Positions 22,444 through 35,705 of a stretch of DNA of 64,000 nucleotides are shown piece by piece. The stretch is from positions 3,741,501 to 3,805,500 of the forward strand of contig NC_089438.1 in the NCBI RefSeq assembly GCF_026210795.1. The letters are read 5' to 3'. The notes under the pieces are model-generated. The model was given only the letters and a program-made list of their open reading frames with translations. It was not told the DNA's origin and searched no databases. The position numbers and the translations under genes were made by a program. This DNA is from Rhizophagus irregularis (lineage: Eukaryota; Glomeromycota; Glomeromycetes; Glomerales; Glomeraceae). The first letter of the stretch is position 1, and each line of letters opens with the position of its first letter.

Positions 22444-24252
22444 GATTTAAATAACTACGCCACGGCCGCCACGTGATAATAGTGATAATACTAATTCTTC
22501 ATAATAAAAGCTAGCATCTTTTTATGATATCCTTAAATTTAATAAAATTCACTATAAAATTTTATTACATATAAAAACATTTATTATAAAAATTAAGCTT
22601 GGTTAAAATATCTACAAGTTTCTATGCTTTTATTAAACATTTAAATGTAAAAAAATTAATGATTTTATTATAAGTATATATATAAAATTCGTTCACTTTA
22701 CAATCTTTAAAGTATTAATTCCTTACTGAAACTAAAGATCATTTAGACTGATTATATTTTCTCCTTTATAGTTTCATAAAGACCATTATTAACTGTTAAT
22801 ACCCTTCCGTTGTTTGTTAATTATTTGAAAAATCTAAATAATTAAATAGGTATTATACTTTTTAATCATTATTTTATCTTCAAAGGCGTTTTTGCAAGTT
22901 ATAGTGTAAACTTTGTTTACTCACCAACAACCTCATAAATTCTAACGAACTAATTTACAATTATGTCTAATATCATAAAGAGACAATGATATTAAAACGC
23001 ATTGGTATATTCACTTTAGAAAACATTTCTTTTGTAATAAATTATTAACTAATTGCAGTAAAACTGGTGGATTATTGTATTGTTTAGTAATATTTAGGTA
23101 ATAAACTTTTCAAACTAAAAATAAGAAACCGTTGCATTTGGATTTATAAAAGGTTGACATTTATTCCTCTTATGTCGACCGATAAAAAGATAAGAAACTT
23201 TTATTTCGAAATAAAAAAAATACGTTCATTAAATAAAAACAAATAAGGTTTACGGGATAGATTATGATTTCGTGCCAATTGTATATTAAATAAAGTTAAT
23301 ACCGGGAATATTTTTTTTTTTTTGTTTTCTCAAGTTTTTAACGTGTAATAAAGTCATAAAAGTTTTAAGGGTTTAGGACATTAATATGATTTTATTTTTT
23401 TTTTGTTTATACCATATTTTAAAAAAAATTCAATAAATATTAAAAATGTAATCATCGTTAATTTTAGTTAGGCAAAATTTATTACCGTATTCAAATCTGC
23501 GAAAGTATTGATAAATAATCTTTATTAATATTTATTTTCTAAAAAAAAATTAATTATTTTGTATAAATTTTAACTAAGGTGATTCTAATGATATTAGAAT
23601 AAAAACAATAAACTATTTAGCTAGTATTAAACCCATTTTTATATACTATCATAGACTATACTCAAAGAGCTTTTAGTTAATTATAATTCCTTGATTCGTA
23701 CGTTCATACTTTTTCACACACGTGATAGCATTATTCACCAAACAATTTCCATTAAATTCCGCAGATCAGTTAACATCCTTTTTCTTCGAGGATTTGTCAA
23801 ACATGATATCAACTAATGGAATCCACCTTAAAATTATTAAATTACATTATCATTTGACTTTTTATTGTTACGTCATTGTTTTGAAGACCGGGACCATAAA
23901 AAGACTGAAGTATTACATACTTAAAATGACTAACTTTTATTAGCAAATTAGCTGAGATTATTATAATAAATATTTTAAAATATTTGTGACTTTCTGGGAC
24001 AAATAGATTAGTAAAATGTTCAGAAAAAAAAGCAAAAATAATCAAAAATTATGTGACCGATAACGGAAATGATCATTTTATAGAACGGGACTAAATTAGT
24101 TTGTACTCTTAGGGATTACTTAGTGCATTTGGTTACACAATGTTTATGAATGTAACTTTATAAGTAGAATTTCGGAGACCGTTCCAGAAATATTTTTTTT
24201 TTCTGCTTCAAACTTATTTTTTTAAAAAATTTTACAGTATATTTATGTTATT
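22444..24252. other. Intergenic; 3' half is the duplicated upstream block of kinase B
   Basis: No gene. From about 23180 on it matches 11095-12118 (see kinase A upstream region), including the cacacgtgatagcatt stretch near 23716. Confidence 0.55.
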
Positions 24253-27230
24253 ATGTCTGTTATTAGAAAAAATTTAATGCTGCGATTGATAGAGCACATG
24301 CACTAACAGATTTTAATATTCACAATAATATTCACAAACAAGATGAATTTCAAAAACAAATAATTCTTGCTGATGAATCACTTTCAAAAGATGGAAAATC
24401 TGAAGCAATAAGAGAATTGACTAAAATTTATGACAGTAATAAAGTTGTTTTTAATAATGGAACAAGAAGAGTTTGTGAAAATTGTAACCAAAAATGTTTA
24501 GCTACATTATATTGTGAATTTTGTGTTCGAAATTATTTAAAAGTAAATTTTTCAAATTGGACATCTGAAAATGATGACATTGATAATTTAATACAAGAAT
24601 GTCAAATGAAAACAATTAGACCAGGTGGTATAGTTGAATGGATTCCATATAGTAATTTAAAAAATATTAATTATTTAACAAAAGGTGGATGTTCTGAAAT
24701 ATATACAGCAAAGATGATTCATGGAAGATATGATGAATGGGATTCTAAAGAACAGCAATTAAAAAGATTTGGAAACCATAATGTAATACTCAAAAGATTA
24801 GAAAATGTTGAAAGTGCAAATAAACGTTGGTTTGAAGAGGTTTGTAATCTAAGAATGTTACAATCATTTATTTGAAGTTTTATAATATTTTCTTTATTTT
24901 ATAGGTTACCTCACATTTAAATATAAGTAATAAATGGTCAGATGCGATTGTTAAATGTTTTGGTTTGACACAAGATCCATTAAATGGAGATTATATGCTT
25001 GTAATGAATAAATTAGATATAGATTTAAGAAAATATTTACAACAAAATCATAATCAACTTACATGGAAAGAGAGAATTCAAATTGCTACTGATATAATTC
25101 TAGCACTTTTACGAATTCATAATGAAAATGCAATTCATAGAGATTTACACTCTGGAAATATATTATTCAAATCTGGATTATTTAATATAAGTGATCTTGG
25201 ATTTTGTGGACCTGCAGATAGACCATTAAAAAGTATATATGGAAATCTTCCTTATATTGCACCAGAAGTTATTGCAGGAAAAGAAACTACTTTTAAATCT
25301 GATATTTATAGTATTGCAATGCTTATGTGGGAGATTTCATCTGGTCAACCACCATTTATTAATTATGAACATGATTATTATCTTGCAATGAAAATAATTG
25401 AAGGTATAAGACCAAAAATTGTACCAGGAATTCCTATAGAATATAAAAACCTATTGATACAATGTTGGGATGCTAATCCACTAAACAGACCAGATGTTAA
25501 AACCCTTCTGGATAAAATAAGAGAAATTAATTTATATTACCAAAATACTAACTCAAATGAATCAACTAAATTAGAAGAAAATGATACTAGATCGGAAATG
25601 AATAACTTAGAAAATCATACTAGCAGTAGCAAGTTATTTACAAGTAAGGTTCATCAATTTGAAAATCTTCCTGAACCAAGAAATGCAACTGAAGGTATTT
25701 ATTATAATATTAATAAATAGTATAAAAAAGTTAAATAACTAATATAATATTTTCCCTTTTTAATATAGAAGAGCAACAGGGTATAAATTAAGCAATTTTT
25801 TTATAAATTTTATTTATAAATAATTAATGATAGATTATCTCCTTTTATTAGCATTTCACGGTGACAAATCATGTGACTTTCATATCCCTAATCATAGTAA
25901 GTATTTATTAAGTTTATATTAATTATTAATATGGTACGATATATATTTATTAATTGATTTTGCTTTTTAGTTGATGACATTGGTAAATTGAGTAATCAGA
26001 ATAATAATTCTTCAAAAATAAGTGGGTAATTTATTTTTAAAATATTTATTTTTGTTTTGAATTTACATTAATTATTTTTAAATTTTTAGCTAACAGTAAC
26101 AAATCATTCAAAGGAAGATTAGAAAATGGCAAGTAAATAATTGGTATATTTGTTATATTTATCTAATTGTCTTAATAATATTAAACACTATATTGCTTTA
26201 ATTATTAGATTTTCAAGAAATAATGCAACAAATGAAGAGAAATCGTATTAATATTGATGGTATACTATGCAAATAATTATTTAACCTTTTATAATAATGA
26301 TATTTAGCTTAGTAATTTATATTACCAAATTTTTATAGATGAAGAAGAAATATATAATAATCCAAATTTTCATTCTGAAGAACAAGATGAATTTGAACTT
26401 CCCGAGAGTAAGTATTTTGAAAGATTAAGTTTGTTTAGTCAAAAAATTTTTTAATTACTAAAATTCCATTTTTTATTTAAAATAATATTCCTTCTAACGT
26501 ATTTAGATATGGATGAAAACTAATTGACATTAGTATTACATTATTACATTTATAAATTATTTAAACACTAAGACTAGAGTAGTAAGATTAAAGATGCTTA
26601 GTTTGTAATTTAAATAATTTATTTTCTTTCATATTATAACTTACTGTATCAATAAATTACTTTATAAAATTATTCAAATCATATACTATTCATTGATTTA
26701 TATTTTACGAAATCCAATGAAATATTTATTTTTTGATAATTGTCGCAATAAAATTTTAAGTTTGTAATTTCTTTATAGTTTGCGCCTTACATTATTATTT
26801 ACAAGCGATGATCGAACTTTAGCAATTATTTTGTATTTTTATTTTATTTATTTTTGTAAATTTAACAATCAGTGAATTCTTGAGTAGATAAATTTACTAC
26901 TAATAATTGAAGAGTTTATTATAAAATTGATAAAATTACATCTAAAAAAAAAAAAAATTTTTTTTGTTAATTTTAATATACCAAATACCAATCTTAGACA
27001 ACTTCCTTTTTTAAATCTATAACACGAACAAAGGTTCTTGTACATTTTGAGTTGAAATGTTATTTCTCGTTTATTCTAAAATTTAATAATTTTAATAATT
27101 TTAATGAAAGTTTAGTTTTATAGATTCGTAATACGTTATATTTATAATCTATAAATTCATCTATTTTCTCGACTCTTTGTAATGATATTTTCTTTTTCAC
27201 AACCAACTTGTTTTAAGATGATAACTGATG
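23180..27230 (+). repeat. Segmental duplication, copy 2 (kinase B block)
   Basis: Collinear partner of 11095-15205. It lacks the 406-bp MITE and carries about 300 bp (26865-27175) not found in copy 1. Confidence 0.8.
24253..26523 (+). pseudogene. Kinase B: paralogue of A with 5' frameshift
   Basis: Same nine-exon structure as kinase A: 24253-24839, 24905-25694, 25769-25780, 25852-25896, 25971-26025, about 26097-26128, 26209-26259, 26339-26407, 26507-26523. Exon 1 is 587 nt against 591 in A, owing to a 4-bp deletion about 20 bases after the ATG (near 24274). The annotated ATG therefore reaches a stop after 17 codons. The rest is open: the Cys cluster (CENCNQKC...CEFC), glycine loop KGGCSEIY, lysine in VILKRL, HRDLHSGN, DLG, APE, and the acidic tail EEQDEFELP. 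No in-frame ATG precedes the Cys cluster; the first lies just after it, near 24606. Either the gene is recently inactivated, it uses a different first exon, or the indel is a sequencing error. Confidence 0.75.
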
Positions 27231-27842
27231 ATTACTAACTGTTGCTTTAAGGATTATTAATTGTCTTTTCTTTCTATTCTCATTAAATATTTGTTCAAAT
27301 ATCAATAACAGCAAAGAAAAATAAGATTTTACGATTTCTACTTTCTGTTAAAAGTGGTCTGCAACTTCAAACATTTATTTTTTGATACTTTTTCAGAGGT
27401 AAGTGGTGATAAATTGTTAGAAAAGCTCGAAAATAATTAAAAATTACCATTTATCACACGTCACATTATAATGTACTGTATTGATATATCAAAAAAAAAA
27501 AATAATTTTAATACTCATTATCTTTATATCCTAAAGAAAAGTTGAGTGCTTTTAATTAACTGAACAATCTTGAATATAAACTGTTACATTTTGAACTATT
27601 TTACACCAAAAGATTATAATTGGTTTTAGAAAAGGCTTTTACTAGTCAAATCAGGGAATCGGATGGGAAGGAGAAAAAAATCCAGCGATATACAAAAAAA
27701 GGTTATATAGAGATTTTATTGTTTTGGTGAAAAAAAAAATGTTACATTTGAATTAACTATCTTTGTAACAATGCTTTTTTACAATATGGAGTCGTCATGA
27801 TTTTTTTTCGAAAATTGATAAAATAATTCCTTTTTTTCAAAA
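26524..27842. other. Intergenic between kinase B and a tetraspan pseudogene
   Basis: No gene. To about 27230 it is the kinase-block flank. From about 27595 it matches the upstream flank of the intact tetraspan gene (52775 onward; shared words include aatcagggaatcg and acaaaaaaaggttatatagagat-like text). Confidence 0.5.
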
Positions 27843-28388
27843 ATTCGACTTCCCATATATATCATGTTAGGATTTTGATATTCGCTTTTGGTCTAGCGTA
27901 TTTGACTATAGTATATATTTGTTATATATCGCTCATATACTGAAATAAGCGTGTATTTTCCAAAGTAATTTAAAATATTTAAACTTTTCTATGTTAAAAT
28001 AATACCAAAAATGATTTATAAAAAAGGGTGATTTTGGCCAAAAGTCCACTATGACCTCCTGTATAATAGATATCTGGAATCTAGCCTATTTTTAAAAAGT
28101 TAAAATTAGAGTTATGCAATTTTCTCAGCATCCAGTAATCCAATTTTGATGAATATTTTTGTTTTGTGGCAAACTTTAATTCTTAATTTTAGTGATATCT
28201 CATCCCCTTTTAATGATAAGACAAATGATGATAGGTTATTTGTTTTTTTTATTATAACCATTTCAAATCATATTATTCTATAAATTTAAATGAGGATTAC
28301 GCAAATTTGGAATGATAAGATTACTAATTCTTTAAGTGGAGTTGAAATGAATAATGCTATAAATTGAAATTCGTGAACATAAATATTA
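27843..28388 (+). pseudogene. Decayed copy of the tetraspan membrane protein gene
   Basis: Matches the gene at 53137-54142 at both ends. The first exon is recognisable as cgacttccca...ttttgatattcgct, but the ATG has become ATT and an in-frame TGA follows. The last exon is recognisable as ttacgcaaatttgga...gtggagttgaaatgaataat...cgtgaacata. The middle exons are largely gone or replaced by unrelated AT-rich sequence. Not expected to code for protein. Confidence 0.7.
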
Positions 28389-31004
28389 ACTAAATAATTA
28401 ATAAGTTTTTAAGATACCTTCTAAACTAGTTAACCATTTTAATTTGGTTAATTAATCAATTAATGTTAATTGGTTCCAACCTCCTTCACATAAAAGAATA
28501 AAATTTACAAAATTTTCTATTTATCGATGATCACAAGTGTCACATGTTCATAATATCACATGGTTAAAATTTGACTGCAGATTGAGTACACTATTAGACA
28601 AATAAAAAAACAATTAACATTATATCATACTGAATAATAAAAATTATTATTATAAATCTCATATAAATTAGGTTTGTCTCTATTAATGAGATTTTATTAT
28701 AAAATAATTAGGCAAGTAAATAAAATTATTTATTTCCATGAAAAATTTATTAATACTATTTTTTTATTATTGTTATTAAAAAGAAAATTACATCAAACTT
28801 TTTTACTAAAAAGAAAATATTTTTTTTGTTTTACCTAATGATAATAATATTGATATAATTGTGGCTTTTCAAGTAAAAGATTTATTTTTATTGGGTAGTA
28901 AATGTTTTCTAATATCATAGTCTATAACCGTTTCAAAATGATGATGATGTATTATATTATTCAAGGGGTGTATCAAAAAAAAAAATGATTACGGAGTTGA
29001 AACCCAGAAAATTTAATTTTGAGAAAATAGTAACTTGAAAACTGGAGTTTTTTGATTTCTCAACTTGAAATACCCAATATTATTATATCTTTTTTTTTTT
29101 CTTAAAACACTGGGAAATCTCGAGTTTTTGCAATATTTAAAAAAATATTTTTTTTTTGGTGAATATTTTAGCGTACATCATTTTTGAAAATGGAGATAAA
29201 AAGGTTATAATTATTTTTGAAATTATTGTTTTAATTTAGATAAGCCTTAAAAAGAAAAGGTTTCAGAAAAAAAAAAGAACAATGAAAGATGCGCTTCTTT
29301 CTACATAATTTCATTAATTTCTAATTAGGAATATTAGTGGAATTTTTTTCAAAAAAAGGCAATGGTAATTATTACGTAAGTTAATCATTATTTTCATAGT
29401 AATTTCAGTGATTATATTTTATTACGTATTATGTGTTTTCATTACTTTTTTCAATATATACTATATTAGCCTACCACGTGTAAAGAGGGCTGGCTGTGGA
29501 TCAAATGCATAGAGCTTGAAGCTTAAAGCATATTCTGAATTTAGAAATAAGCATAAACTTTAAGCTTAAGCGTATGTAATATTATAAAAATGCTGAAAAA
29601 GTCTAAACCAATATTTGGGCATCAAACTAACCGTATATTGAATTTCTTGGTTAGTATAATCAATACTATTTTCTGGTATTCTTTCCTCTAAGGTAAATAT
29701 CAGACATAGTAATTTAATATAGATTAAAATTCATTAATATAGGCTATAATCAAAATGACAAAATCATGAGAATACAATTCGAACAATCTATTCGTAATTA
29801 TTATTTGGAATAATGATGTTGATATTCTATACAAAAATCAAATGAAATCACTTATTCCTTATAAGATAATTGAATAGATTTTATAATAATTTATTAAATG
29901 TTCGCTAAAAAAATTTATTCCACAGATTGGATATATATACAGTACTGTAGAAGTTAATAATGAATGAAATTTAATATAATACTCAAAAGATTAAAGAACG
30001 TTGAACGCTAATTTGATGAGATGCTGCATACGTAGTATTCTAAGTATTAGATATCAATATTATAAATTTTGAAATTTGTTAAACATTGCCAATTAGCTAA
30101 ATTTGGCAATATGATTTCTTCATAAGTTTACGCCACTTTTTTTGTCTCATAAAAATAACTAGTAGTCTTAAATATATACTTTTTTGAAATCTGCTACTAT
30201 ATTCTTTTTTGAAAAAAAAAATAATTAAAAAAATATATATATATATATAATTTTTTATGTACTAATAATGTCAAAATAGCAAATACTATGAATTTCCATT
30301 TTTTAGAAATTTCCAAATTTTCAATTTTTCAAGCTAAATATTAAACTTCATAAAAATAATATTATTTGAAACTTTAAAATACACTGCATCGAATTGAAAA
30401 CCTGTTTTACTTAATAATCTGGTAACAATAAGTCTATCGTTCATATACAGACTTAGCAATTAAATTTCTCAAACGAACGGAGTCTTGGTCTATGATTATT
30501 GATTAGCTTTTTTTAGTAAATCATATATCATAAATAATACAAAATATAATTTTCTAATTTTTATTGCCGTGTGTACGTGCGTAAAATGTTTATAAAAATT
30601 TAAATGTTAAAAATATGCTTAATTTATTTTATAAAAATACGTTTATACTACATATTTGATACTTCATAATATAATAATAATATAAAAAAAAAAATACAAA
30701 TTACAAACAAGAATCTTGAAAAAAAAAATACTCATCAAGTTATATCCCTCGTACTAGATCTCAAAATTATTCCGTATAGAATCCTTCACCAGTACCTCTT
30801 CAGTTTGGACGATTTTGGTCTTCGAATTATTTATATTCAGAGGATAGACTTCATTTTTAAATGGATTTAATTATAGTAGATTTCTTTAACGATAGTGTTT
30901 AAGTAAATTTATGATAAGAAAAATTAACCTTATCTTAATGAATAATAGTCCATTAAAAAAAATCAGACGTAATAATGTTGTTTATTTAATATAATGTGTG
31001 TACC
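28389..31004. other. Long AT-rich intergenic stretch
   Basis: No gene supported on either strand. It contains a short run of agcttgaagcttaaagc-like direct repeats near 29510-29580. From about 30560 it is the 3' flank of kinase C, shared with 37740 onward, including a 140-bp segment inverted between the two copies (30764-30903). Confidence 0.5.
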
Positions 31005-33279
31005 CTAAATATCTAAGATAAAAAAAATATTATTAAATTTTGTAATTTGTTAATAAAATTTAACTTTTAAAAATAAATTCTTACCGTCAGGAAGTTCCAA
31101 TTCATCTTGTTCTTCTGAATGAAGATTTGGATTGTTATGTGCTTCTTCATCATCTATCAAATATAAACTAAAATTAAAAATCAAAAAAATAATTATTTTA
31201 AGAATTTAAATAATTGTTTATCATACCATTATCATTAATATGAAGTTTCTTTATTCGCTTTCGCATTGATTCAATCTTATAATCATTTTGAGTATCTAAA
31301 AAAAATTAAATATTAAAATATTATAATAATAAAAATAACATAATTTTAATTACTTTACTTGCCATTTTTTGAACTTGTACTGAATATCCTTTTGCTGTTA
31401 ACTAGATAATCATAAACATAAGTTATTCGTTCATTTGATTATTTTAAAATAAAATATATTATTTAATTACCTTTAAATAAGCTACTTATTTTTGAAGTAC
31501 TATTTTTCTTACTACTAAATTTATCAAAATCATCAACTAAAAAAAGCAAAATAAGTCAATAAATAATGCTTCATTATATAATATTTACATAAATTTAATT
31601 GCACTTACTATTATTAGGAATATGAAAATCATATGATTTATTACTATGAAATGCTATAAAAAAATTAACAATGTTATCATTAATTTTTATAAATTAAAAT
31701 TATATAAGAATTTGCTTAATTTATACCTTCTTGTTCTTCTATTATAATATTTAAATTAAAAAAAAATAGACATTACTAATTAAATATTTAATACACTCTT
31801 AATAAGCAATTAATAAAAAGCAATAAATTATAAATACCTTCTGTTGCATTTCTTGGTTCAGGAAGATTATCAAATTGATGAAGTTTACTTGTAAATAGTT
31901 TGCTACTGTTAGTATAATTTTCCATTTCAAAATTATTATTTTCTTCTAGTTGAGTTGATGATTCATTTGATTTACTTTGATAAAATAAATTAATTTCTTT
32001 TATTTTATCATAAAGTGTAATAATATCAGGTCTTTTTGATGGATCAGCATCCCAGCATTGTTTCATCAAATTTTTATATTTTAAAGGAGTTCCTGGTACA
32101 ATTTTTGGTCTTATACCATTAACAATATTCATTGCAAGATCATAATCATGTTCATAATTATTAAATGGTGGTTGTCCTGGTGAAACTTCCCACATAAGCA
32201 TTGCAATACTATAAATATCAGATTTAAAAGTAGTTTCTTTTCCTGCAATAACTTCTGGTGCAATATAAGGAAGATTTCCATATATACTTTTTGATGGCCT
32301 ATCTGCAGGTCCACAAAATCCAAGATCACTAATAGAAAATTTAGTTGTAAATTTAAATAATATGTTTCCGGAATGCAAATCTCTATGAATTGCATTTTCT
32401 TCATGAATTCTTCGAAGTGCAAGTGTTATATCAGTAATAATTTGAATTCTTTCTTTCCATGTAAGTTGTTTACGATTTTGTTGTAAATATTTTCTTAAAT
32501 CTATATCATATTTATTCATTACAAGCATATAATTTCCATCTGACGGATCTTGTGTTAATCCAAAACATTGGACAATTTCACTCCATTTATTGCTTATATT
32601 TAAATGTGATTTAGCCTATAAAATAAACCATTAAAAAATTTTAAACAAAAAATTTATTTATTAACTTTTTAATATTTAAATTACAAACCTCTTCAATCCA
32701 ACTTTGGTTTGCATTTTCAACATTTTCTAATCTTTTAAGTACTACATAATGACTTCCAAATCTCTTTAATTGCTGTTGTTTAGAATCCCATTCAATAAAA
32801 CGACCATCAATCCAGATTGCTGTATAAATTTCTGAAAATCCACCTTTTGTTAGGTATTCAATATTTTGTAGATTATTATATGGAATCCATTCTGGTATTG
32901 CATTTGGTGTCAATGTTTTCATTTGACATTCTTGTATTAAATTATCAATAATAACATTTCCTGATGTCCAATTTGAAATTTTTGCTTTTAAATAATTTCG
33001 AACACAATATTCACAATATGCTATAGCTAAACATTCTTGGTTACAATTTTCACAAACTCTTTTTGTTCCTTCATTAAAAAGAAGTTTGTGATAATCATAA
33101 GCTTTAGTTATTATTATTATTGTTTCAGATTTTTCATTTTCCGTAAGTGATTCATCATCAAGAAGTATTTGTTTTCTATATTCATGTTGTTTGTGTATAT
33201 CATTATGAATATTGTAATCTATTAATGCATATGATCGCCTAAGTGCACTATTAATTAATTTATTTTTACTATATGACAT
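31005..33279 (-). CDS. Kinase C: intact TKL-type kinase, 9 exons
   Basis: Exons in transcription order: 33279-32689, 32615-31838, 31738-31727 (12 nt), 31653-31609, 31536-31471, 31401-31363, 31295-31227, 31153-31085, 31012-31005. They total 1,677 nt, exactly in frame, giving 558 residues. Architecture as in kinase A: cysteine cluster CENCNQEC...CEYC, glycine loop KGGFSEIY, lysine in VVLKRL, HRDLHSGN, DLG, APE, KRPD, then an acidic tail ending ELPDDI. The activation segment IYGNLPYIAPE is shared by all five copies. The exon ending at 31363 requires a GC donor. It is the only minus-strand copy with an unbroken, standard structure and is probably functional. The substrate is unknown; a role in signalling is inferred from the family. 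Confidence 0.88.
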
Positions 33280-33520
33280 AATGAAATATTTTATAAGGCT
33301 TTAAATTCTTTTATAAAAATATGTTTATTAATTTTTTAAAATAAAAAAAGAAAGAAAAGGTTGAAACCGGCGTGAAGTTATACAGATTAAAATAGCAATG
33401 TATAACCAAAATGAATGTTACAGTACATAAAGCAACATTGTACTACCTAAATTTGTGATATGCATGCAAATCAACATTACGCAAAAAGAAAGACGTCATT
33501 ATATAAATTATTAATTTGAT
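33280..33520 (-). promoter_or_regulatory. Upstream block shared by kinases C, D, E
   Basis: Words conserved in all three copies (also at 40387-40630 and 49019-49220): gaaaccggcg or gaaaccggta, accaaaatgaatgttaca, agcaacattgtact, cctaaattt. A weak echo lies upstream of the decayed copy F (near 44530). These are candidate promoter elements, but shared ancestry could explain them. Confidence 0.35.
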
Positions 33521-34204
33521 AGGTTAAAATTTTTTTTTTTAATTTTTATTTTCTCTTTAATAAAATCATCAAGGAACTATGCTAATGCCACACTTCTCAA
33601 TTAATACGTAGACGTAAAAGACTAATGGTTAAGCAATGCATACGCCACATACTTGTAATATAATCCCAGTGGTTTTGCCTTATAATTTTAAAAAGCTATA
33701 AGTATTACCAACCTTCCAGAAAAAGTCTCGCAGCTACAAATAAAAATCTTTCACTTGACAATAAAAATTCTTTTTTGGAATATTTAGTGCTCCTAACGGG
33801 TCGGGTTGGGTCAGGTTTAAGGGATATTTGAATTCGATTCGAATATTCATGTGATTCGACTTGAAAATTCGTATCGATCAACCGTGTAACCCGAACTTGA
33901 CTCGACCCGATCATAGTTTAACCCGGATAACCCGGGTCAAACTCGAATTTATATTATCAGCTAAATTAATCGTCAAGTTACGCAATTTTTTTACGAAAAA
34001 TTTTACAATTTTTATTGTAATAATGTTTATTTATTAATTAATATAAAACTCAGTTTAAATTTCTTTGATTTTTCACACTTACCAAGATTCCAAACTCATA
34101 CATGCACGAACAGTTTGTGTTTTAAGGCTGCATCATTTTGTTGCCAGTAGATCAGCTCCACCAGAAAAAATTCGTTTTACTGGAACACTTGTTCAATAAT
34201 ATTA

Positions 34205-34472
34205 TCAATAATTGCATACAATAAGCTTATTTATCTGTAATAGCCAGATAACCTTGGACGTATTGGAGTCACCAATTTTCCGTAACCAAGTCTTATTAAC
34301 TCTAGAGTTTTAAAAAGAATTATGAAATAATATTAAATATATATTTTAAATTAAATACAATGAAAACTTTTACTTACGAACAGTTAAGACACATGACTTC
34401 TTGATGCGTATTTGCATCTTTATTTTTTCCAAGTTGATTTGTTGGTTCAGCAATATCAATAGTCTCAGACAT
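34205..34472 (-). pseudogene. Possible BED-finger remnant of a hAT transposase
   Basis: Two exons on the minus strand (34472-34378 and 34301-34205) splice in frame with GT-AG into a 63-residue peptide. It starts MSETIDIAEPTNQLG and contains CLNC, a tryptophan and GDSNTSKVIW, the spacing expected of a BED zinc finger at the N-terminus of hAT transposases. The final His-x-His pair has been lost (WLLQINKL). It sits inside the hAT-like element, which supports this reading. Weak on its own. Confidence 0.4.
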
Positions 34473-34976
34473 TATTTCTTATTTAAAACACTAAAAGATT
34501 TGTTGGTTGCCGATCGTACTAAAATAGAAAAGCTTGATTTGAAATGTATTTATATAATCAGCAAATCAATACCAAAGATGGGGGATCAGCATCTTAAAAT
34601 GGAAATCACTCAAAAACTAATCTTATGTTAACGTTAAGTTAACGTTAACCTATCATGACATGTCAATCATTTCAAGTCATAACAATAACGTGACGCGCCA
34701 CCCACCCACCCATAGGGTGATATTGCACTTATATAGAATGATCTTTCTTGCTTAAAAATTATGGGATAAAATTTTTAGCAAATCATGTGAAAACTGAATA
34801 ATTTTTTTGTTAGCCAAAAATGATCAACAACCGGATGACAAATTTTAATATTATGTAAATAAACAATTTGTTTGTATTACTTATTTAAATATAGATACAT
34901 TTTTTTTTTATTTTGAACCAAAAAATAAACAATAATCAAATGGTAAATTTTCATTATCGTCATCATTACATTATCG

Positions 34977-35705
34977 TTATAATTAAAGTTCCCTGCCGAA
35001 ATTAGGGAGTTTCGGCATGTCAAAATTGTCAAAACTATTTTGACATGTCAAAATTGTCGAAACCTAAAAATATTACATTTCACGTAATAACTCGGCGTCC
35101 AATGATCATAGAAAGATGCACCATAGCTCGTTGGAATCGTCTCATAACGACGAGTCGAATGGTGGTTAAATCGTCTTTCTACGATCACTGGATGCCGAGA
35201 TATTAAGCGAAACGTCAAAAATCGGCATTTTGTATTTTGCGATACTGCGTTATTTGACGTTTCACTTAATAACTCGGCATCCAATGATCGTAGAAAGATG
35301 ATTTAACCACCATTCGACTCGTCGTTATGAGACGAATCCAACGAGCTATGGTGCATCTTTCTACGATCATTGGATGCCGAGTTATTAAGTGAAACGTCAA
35401 ATGGCGCAGTATCGCAAAATACAAAATGTTGATTTTTGACGTTTCGCTCAATATCTCGGCATGCAGTGATCGTAGAAAGACGATCTAACCACCATTCGAC
35501 TCGTCGTTATGAGACGATTCCAACGAGCTATGGTGTATCTTTCTACGATCATTGGACGCCGAGTTATTACGTGAAACGTAATATTTTTAGGTTTCGACAA
35601 TTTTGACATGTCGAAACTATTTCGGCATTTCGGCATTTCTACAGGTTTTAGTTTCGACATTTCGACAATAGCCTGTAGAGTTTTGGCAGGCAACTTTAGT
35701 TATAA
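34977..35705. repeat. Nested giant palindrome, about 730 bp
   Basis: Outer arms: ttataattaaagttccctgcc on the left, and its near reverse complement ending at 35705. Next inward are ttttgacatgtc and cgaaacctaaaaatattac with their reverse complements. Inside are three units of about 120 bp (35083-35205, 35269-35389, 35451-35569), each itself bounded by inverted ends (aactcggc..ccaatgatc). The first is the reverse complement of the second and third. Two 65-bp linkers with aaacgtcaaa ... tttgacgttt are reverse complements of each other. The whole could fold into one long stem. No protein is encoded; open frames here only reflect the repeat. Confidence 0.88.

Noticed and set aside
33705-33914. Minus-strand 69-codon frame
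   Set aside because: It spans the left end of the hAT-like element and its TSD, so it cannot be an ancestral gene.
35048-35693. Three similar minus-strand frames (about 60-80 codons) that look like a gene family
   Set aside because: They are the three units of the palindrome read in the same phase; the repeat, not coding, explains their similarity.
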